DNA of 64,000 bases from Blattamonas nauphoetae (taxonomy: Eukaryota > Preaxostyla > Oxymonadida), in NCBI GenBank assembly GCA_033064195.1, contig JARBJD010000354.1, positions 1-64,000 on the forward strand. The letters run 5' to 3'. Shown in pieces: positions 58,048-64,000 of this stretch. The stretch's first letter is position 1; every line of letters starts with the position of its first letter. Both the position numbers and the translations under genes were made by a program. The notes under the pieces were generated by a model, which made no database searches, had not been told where the DNA came from, and saw only the letters and a list, made by a program, of their open reading frames with translations.

Positions 58048-60510
58048 TAGGGGTGGGCAGTGGTCGGTCTGAAAAGGCCGAGTCAAGTCCCAAAAAATAA
58101 AAGAGTCGGCGACTATTTTGCTCCCCGGACCCAAAATCGAATCCCGCCTGGGACACTTTATTGTACTCTTTTTCTCATTTTTAATTCACAACATCTCTAT
58201 AATTCGTTCATCTGGTTTTTCACAAAAATAAGGTTCAACACGTCTTAGATCAAGAGTCCCTGAGTCGGTCTGTCCTTCCCCAACATCGGACAAAAAGTTG
58301 GCCTGACCGACCGACTCCGACTCTTCAACCTTGTTCTGACAGAATCTCCACGAATCCAAACAATTTCAACACGGTATTCTATTGCTTCTCAGTACGTACT
58401 TCTCGTTTTCACTCATGATCTCACACCTGATTCCAGTCGTCCCACTCCCCAGTCAGTTCGATCCATGATCCTCACTCTAATCAAGAATCCTGCATTTATC
58501 TTATTCGAAGTGTGTTTTATCTCTTTTTTGATCTTTTCGCTCTTGTCAGGATATTTGAATCACGTGACAGACTCTGAACGACACGATCTCCTTCATCTTT
58601 GATTGTTAGCATCATAAATGTCTCATACGCTGTCCACTTCAGTATTTCTCACATGTTCTCCTCGGTCAGCATGAAAGACGATCACCCCAACCTCTTCCTC
58701 GCCTCTCAGACTTTAGGAACAGATTTCGTTGCTCTTCTGACCTGTCTCGAGGTGAACGCATTCCTCATCCACGCCTCCCCCACCACGACGATCACATCAC
58801 TCACTTCCCTCTCGCTACCAGACAGGCTGTGAGTGCTGATTCAAGAGATGGAGAAGAGCCGTACAGAGATACCATTCAGACGCCGCTACGTGAGATGTGG
58901 AGAGGGGCCGAAAGAAGGGAGGAGTTGGATCGAAAAGAGGGGAAAGAGGAAGAGAACAGAGGAAGACAAACGAAAAGCAGACGCGCTCCGCCAACAAACT
59001 GAATCACAGAAACTCCAAACTTCACTATTCCCAGTGTCTACACAATTCCAACAATCGAGCTGATTGTGAAGAGCGACTTCGACTGCAACCTGTTTCACAC
59101 ACCGCACTGGATCACCCTCTCCTCCCTTCATCCTCTCGTCATGTCGAATTGGTGGTGATTCCGTGACAGAGCTGCCCTCCACTCTCACAACACGTGTCGA
59201 ATTGAGTGGAGGAGGCAGACTGAGCATTGTGGACTCGACATTCAATCGCCTCAGCATTCGCCACAAACACAGCAGCCATCTTTGATGAAATCCCATCAAA
59301 AGGGACAGGCTCGCTCATCTTCGCCGAAGCGACCGATCTCGCTGTGCTCTCCATGTCGCCTCCATTTGCACTTCTGAAACAGTCGACGCCATTCCCACCA
59401 GACACAATCTTCTCACTGGTATCCACACACTAAAATCGAAGAAAGAGAAAGAAAAAATCTCAATCGAACAGACTGGATCGCTTACAGTTACGTCATGTCA
59501 TTCGCTCATCCTCTCCAACCTCGGCTTCAACTTCACATTTGGACAACAAACTGTATCTGCTCTGAAAACAGCGGATGGACGTCTCAGAATCAACTCGTGC
59601 TCGTTTGGCTCGTCGTTGTCTGAAACAACAGTTGATTCCTCTCTCCTCGAAGGGTCTGGCTCGCTGGTCATCGCATCGACAATCTTCACCTAAATCATCT
59701 CGTCCACAGATGGTCTTATACGAATTGAGGTGTCAGGATCTCACTTCGTCTCCTTTGAATCAACGTCCCTCGTCTCATGTTCGACGCCAGCAGCTCCTCT
59801 CATCTCCCTCGCTCTCTCCACCAGCACCAAACAGACAGACTGGGACTTCGACGTGAGTGGTCTCTCGTTCTCTTTCACTTCATCGAAGTCTGTTCCAAGT
59901 GGAGCTCAGATCTTCATGTCTCCTCCTTCTCGAACTCATTGATCTCTGTGGGCCAGTCAGGATCTCTCTCCATCAACTCCTGCTCTTTCACTTCCTTCTC
60001 ATCGTCATCATCGACATCGATCCTCACAGCGACCATCGCCGCCCAGCAATCTGTGACCATCACCGACACAACATTCTCAAACTGCAACACGAAGGGATCA
60101 TCTCGATCTGGTGTGCTTGATGTGAAAAGTACAAGCGAGAGCAGAGCTGAGAGAAAGAATGGATGAAGAGACAGACGACACAGACAGCGACAGGGAAGAG
60201 AGCGCAAGCCCATGCTTACACTTTCACATCTTTTTCCTTATTTTTGATAGATGTTTGTTCTGTTTCAGGTAATCGTCTTCGACGAAGTGATCATCACATT
60301 TTCACAACAATTGACTCAGAAACAAAGGAAATCGTAGAAAAGAGAACTTTTTCGCCACAATTTCCAAGAAAAGAATGAAAATTTAACATTTAAAAAGTGA
60401 AAGAGAAGGTCGCTGCGATTTCATCTTCGAATTGGACGAAAAGGGGCACGATCACAAAAAAAGCAGTCGGTCGGTCGACGAGCAGTCGGACCGACAGCTG
60501 CTCACCCCTA
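58048..60510. mobile_element. Element F: hAT-like element nested in element E
   Basis: The termini TAGGGGTGGGCAG (left) and TAGGGGTGAGCAG (right, complement) match the hAT-type YAGGGGTGGGCA pattern. The flanking 8-bp CCACGCGA (58040-58047 and 60511-60518) is a perfect duplication, again as in hAT. Further GTCGGTC motifs lie just inside both ends. There is no transposase; the interior carries beta-helix gene sequence. Non-autonomous, and inserted into element E after it arrived. Confidence 0.75.
59150..60165 (+). pseudogene. Captured beta-helix surface protein fragment
   Basis: Frames with strand-turn repeats typical of right-handed beta-helix (Pmp-like) proteins: ELSGGGRLSIVDSTF near 59190, DGRLRINSCSFGSSLSETTV near 59575, and SLSINSCSFTSF and SVTITDTTFSNC near 59960-60090. 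A GT-AG segment (about 59419-59487, GTATCC to CTTACAG) looks like a retained intron, so the capture was at DNA level. The coding frame changes several times and has an in-frame TAA at about 59691. Such proteins are surface or secreted adhesin-like molecules in metamonads; this copy is not functional. Confidence 0.55.
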
Positions 60511-61013
60511 CCACGCGATCCCGAGAAAACCTCAAAATACTAGATACAGTAGGTTCCCGTACATTTTTTTCACTTTTTCTATTTTTTTCTTTCATTTCTC
60601 CACAACCAGACGTCCGTTTCACACCGAAGAAAAAACATTTTTTTCGTAAAGATATCGATTAAAAACGATCAAACAAAATAGTTTTGTTTCCCATGAAATG
60701 TTTCGGGGCGAAAAACAGCCTTTTTTCACATCTTCCCAAATACCCATGTTTATTTTTCTGATTTTTTTCAAAATGTTCATTTCACCAAACAAACGTTCCT
60801 GTGGAAAATTTCATCAAAATCGGTTCACAGGTTGTGAAGATTTAACGAGAACACATGAAAAAAGCGGTCAAAAAGAGGTTTTTTGAGGTTTTCTCGGGAT
60901 CATGAGTGAAGATAATTCAAAATAATTATTTTTGTCTTAGATTGAACCATAGTGACTTTTCAAGAAAAAAGCACCGATTGGTGACAGGACACCGATTGGT
61001 GACTCCACTATAA

Positions 61014-62328
61014 ACTCATTCTCAGATCAATCAGTCGTGTTCACACACAAATTTTCTCCTCACCCCATACTTTTGTGTAGAGACACTTTGAGTCACTGAT
61101 CCGTCCATGCAATCACGCAAATATTGACCAGACTGACTGGACTGACTTATCTATCATTGGCTTGAAATCCATGATTGCGTCCTCCGAACTTACATTCCAA
61201 CTCCACTCTCTGGTGGTTCGCCTTCTTGACTCATGTTCTGTCATTCCAGAAATGTGTCTCTGGACACATCTCGCGACAAAACTGGTATTGATCATCTCCT
61301 CGTGGACGTTCGATCATTTTCACAATCTGGAATCGTCCAATCTCAACTATTGCTTCTTCCGATATTCCGTCAGGAACAGGGAGGGTGGTTTGTGAGGAAG
61401 TACTGAAAGGGTAGAGGCTTTCAGAACTATCAATTGAATAATGTGTATCCAACACAACTGACAGCACGTCATCAATGTGTGGACAAGGACAAGGTTTCAA
61501 TGGAATCATTCGGAGAGAAGGATTCACGGGAGTCCGTGTGCACTGCCTCATTCATGAAGTGCAGTTGGATGTAAATCATGCCTTGGAAAAGCGACGTCAC
61601 AAATCATTTTGTCTGGCCATCTAATCTGTTGCCAGAATGGTGTGTTTCAAAAAAAGATCCTCGAAAAGACGAAATATCGTGAGGGAGTTCTAGAGAATAA
61701 GTAATAATCCAGTCCTCTCAATCCCACTCATTCACAAAAAACAGATGGACATCGACATACCGATCGATTACACATGCTATTGCTTGTTTCCACTCCGCAA
61801 AGACAGTACTGTCCTGTCAGCGTTCCATCAGCTCACCATCCGATTTCAATCCTCTGATCTGAACCTCTTCCAATCATTCGACGAGATTGTGGTGTGTGCT
61901 GAACGACTATCCAGACAAGGTGGCCCTTTGAACCTGCCAACACAAGAAAAGAAGGATGATCCTAAAGCAGAACCAAGAAACAGTGATGTGGTTCTGCACA
62001 AAACGATATAATCGCCAATCTTTTTTCATGACTGGGATCGGGCAACATTCTGTTGGCTATTGGTATTCCATTTTCAGATTATGTCGTGATGTGATGATTG
62101 ACGAGGCGAAACCTTGCACTGTGACATCCCGCCACAAGTCCGGAAGACGGCAATTTGATTGCCCGTCAAGAGATGGGGTTAGACGAAGTTAGAGAGAAAC
62201 CTCCATGGTTTGTTGTACAGCATGGGAAGCCATGTTGACAGAGGTCAGTTTGGATTGCTTGGAAGAGATTGGAATAGGCTGAGAGAAGAGAAAAGTGCAT
62301 CAAAATAGAATACGTACTGGCATTCATC
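61014..62328. other. Intergenic stretch without a clear gene
   Basis: No complete gene was recognised. A frame of about 50 codons at 61245-61405 following a CATTCCAG acceptor-like site has plausible composition but no homology that I can name. The 61745-62200 region has short ORFs that may be decayed 5' parts of the mariner remnant. Confidence 0.5.
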
Positions 62329-62850
62329 GTCCACAGCAGTTCCTTTGATGACGTTTACACTGGTGATGAGAGTTGGTTTTACCTTTCATATGCATCTAGC
62401 GGACAAAGGACCCAAAATGCCGAAGATATACCTCAAATTCAATCGGAATCACACTATCAGACAAAATACATGATCACGATTTTTTTTGGTGCTCTTTATC
62501 CTCCAATTCTCGATGTCATACCAGCGGACGCAACAATTGATGCACTCCACTTTCGAGACAACATTTTAATGCCAATGGACCAGTATTTGAGCACTTTGGA
62601 ATTTTTCTCCCCACCATCTTTTTATTCACTTCGACAATGGGCCCGCGCACAAAGCCGGGACCACTCGCCAGATTTGAGTCCTTGCGACTTTGCCCTTTTT
62701 TCGCAAATGACGACCACGCTTCGAGATCAAGCAATAGACGATATCAATCAATTGTACCAAGCAATCAATCAGTTCATGATCGACTGGACTTGGGACAAGC
62801 GGGTTGACGGGTTCGAGAATTGGATCAAGAGATGCCGTCATGTGGTTTGA
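62329..62850 (+). pseudogene. Mariner-like transposase remnant (C-terminal part)
   Basis: About 174 codons to the TGA at 62848-62850. Matches to IS630/Tc1/mariner transposases are the first catalytic block TGDESWFY, the second FRDN and the third HSPDLSPCDFALF, all three Asp residues present. The spacing between the second and third Asp is 42, longer than the usual 34, either a DD41D-like lineage or an internal insertion. The N-terminal DNA-binding half is not in frame and no inverted ends were found, so this is a truncated relic. Confidence 0.7.
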
Positions 62851-64000
62851 AGGGAAGGTGAATTGATGTGGCAACGTGAGTATCATGGCGAGCCCGACGA
62901 TCTTTATGATGACTTTTCAGAAGAAGAAAATTCTGGATAAAATGGGTATGAAATCTCATAATCTTTCTCATTTTCCATCAGTTTCAAGGAACACTCAACA
63001 GGATATGTCCAGATTCCTCCTTTCAAACACAGGATCCATTTGTTTCACGATTCAGTTCTTTTCCCACGTCTATGGTCCTGGCCACCTTAGTATGATTTGA
63101 TATAAGAAAAAAGCCAAAAATTATGAAGTACTATGCGATTGGTCAGTAGTGGTAGAAGCGATTTGAGAACCAATCTGAAATTGTCATTGAAATCAAAACA
63201 AAAAGTCAATGCCGATTGACCATTTTTGGATCTTGTATTAAAAGGAATTTATGACATTTCGATGACCTCAAAAAAGTACCCTAAATTCGAAAATAATAGC
63301 CAAAAAATGACCTCTTGAAAAGTGTCATTTTTGAAGCAAATTTTGGCAACATTCAAAAAAATGTTGGCGATTTTTTGGTGTTTTTCCCTTTTTTACCACA
63401 AATCAGTTGAAACCAATGTGAGAACCATTTCGAAAAACTCTGAAAAAAATTCTAAAATCTCGGGGACACTGTCGGTCATCGATCAAAACAATCTCGATGA
63501 AAATCGGTTGAGAATTCGTTGAGCTACGTACCGAACTTAGGTCGAAAAAGTGACCAAAAAAGTCGATGTTCAGATTTCGCCACTATGAACACCTTTTTGT
63601 CTCAAATTGTGTTCAAACACGTTTGATTGTGACGGAAATCATTTTGAAAGGTAGGATTTTCGATAAAAAACACTTCTGAGATTTTTGGTTTGATCCGACC
63701 CATTGAGGTTTTTTCGCGTTTTTTGAGATTTTTTTAGAAAAGGTATGGACGTTCGGGACTATGTCCTTTTGATCACTTTTCGTCGTCTTTCGGTGTTTTT
63801 GGGTGTGAAAACGCTAGTTGGCGTCTTTTTGTGTCATTCATCTCTGAAAACTTTTGACACCTCTACATTCGGACACTTTTTTATGAATTTTCACATTTCA
63901 CTACTTTCACTTCATTTACTCCGTTATTGCATCATTTTAACGAACATAAGTCGACGCGAGACGTATAGTGCATTTCCTTAGTTTCATTTTGTCGGTTCTT
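62851..64000. other. AT-rich sequence, no gene seen
   Basis: Homopolymer-rich sequence with only short ORFs of unremarkable composition. No RNA gene, element end or repeat was recognised up to the window edge. Confidence 0.6.

Larger units (their letters stand above)
57937..61010. mobile_element. Element E: TIR element with nested insertion
   Basis: Inverted ends of about 88 bp, TAGTGGCGTCACCAATCGGTG at the left (57937) and TAGTGGAGTCACCAATCGGTG at the right (complement, ending 61010), each with two CACCAATCGGTG palindromes 18 bp apart. The flanks read TAA on both sides (57934-57936 and 61011-61013), a 3-bp duplication as in PIF/Harbinger elements, or TA plus chance. Without the nested element F it would be about 600 bp. 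No coding capacity of its own was seen. Confidence 0.75.

Overview
The window is a chromosome end of a unicellular eukaryote. It opens with about 1.9 kb of C-strand telomeric repeat (CCCTAA plus a CTCCTAA variant), so the chromosome runs rightwards from base 1. Short GT-AG introns, mostly 45-105 nt, the standard stop codons in the long ORFs, a TmcB-like multi-membrane protein and fragments of right-handed beta-helix surface proteins suggest a metamonad flagellate, perhaps an oxymonad. That assignment is inference; no rRNA or other marker gene was seen.

Layout. 1-7.4 kb is subtelomeric: telomere, a disordered protein gene with a 15-residue repeat, an interstitial telomere block, a gene-poor stretch and a 30-bp minisatellite. 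7.6-15 kb is on the minus strand: a tyrosine recombinase with a C-terminal Myb-like domain, a palindromic MITE, a small exon of unknown identity and a HEAT-like protein, followed by duplicated gene tails. 15.2-46.8 kb is on the plus strand: a small two-helix membrane protein and then one giant, highly divergent dynein heavy chain gene split into five coding blocks by four mobile elements. 47.2-54.6 kb is on the minus strand: an eight-exon TmcB-like membrane protein and a disordered basic protein. 54.6-64 kb is gene-poor and holds nested terminal-inverted-repeat elements that have captured pieces of host genes, plus a mariner remnant.

The main finding is in the dynein gene. Three insertions (A, B, C; 2.8, 3.5 and 1.5 kb) have inverted repeats beginning GGGTATGT or GGGTAAGT, flanking 8-bp target duplications and arrays of AGATCT motifs just inside the ends. 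Each end read inwards is a ready-made 5' splice site, and in all three cases an in-frame AG lies just past the right-hand target duplication. For element A, splicing would restore the ancestral reading frame exactly, with one silent change. These look like intron-generating transposons (introners) caught inside one gene. A fourth insertion, a pogo-like element with a TA duplication, shows no such arrangement.

The dynein is itself odd. The P-loops of AAA1, AAA3 and AAA4 are gone while AAA2 keeps GPPGSGKS, and the tail carries a C2H2 finger. Further right, one element carries a 319-bp, nearly identical copy of part of the TmcB-like gene, and a hAT-like element carries beta-helix gene sequence with an apparent intron still in place. 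Mobile DNA here both builds introns and moves gene pieces.
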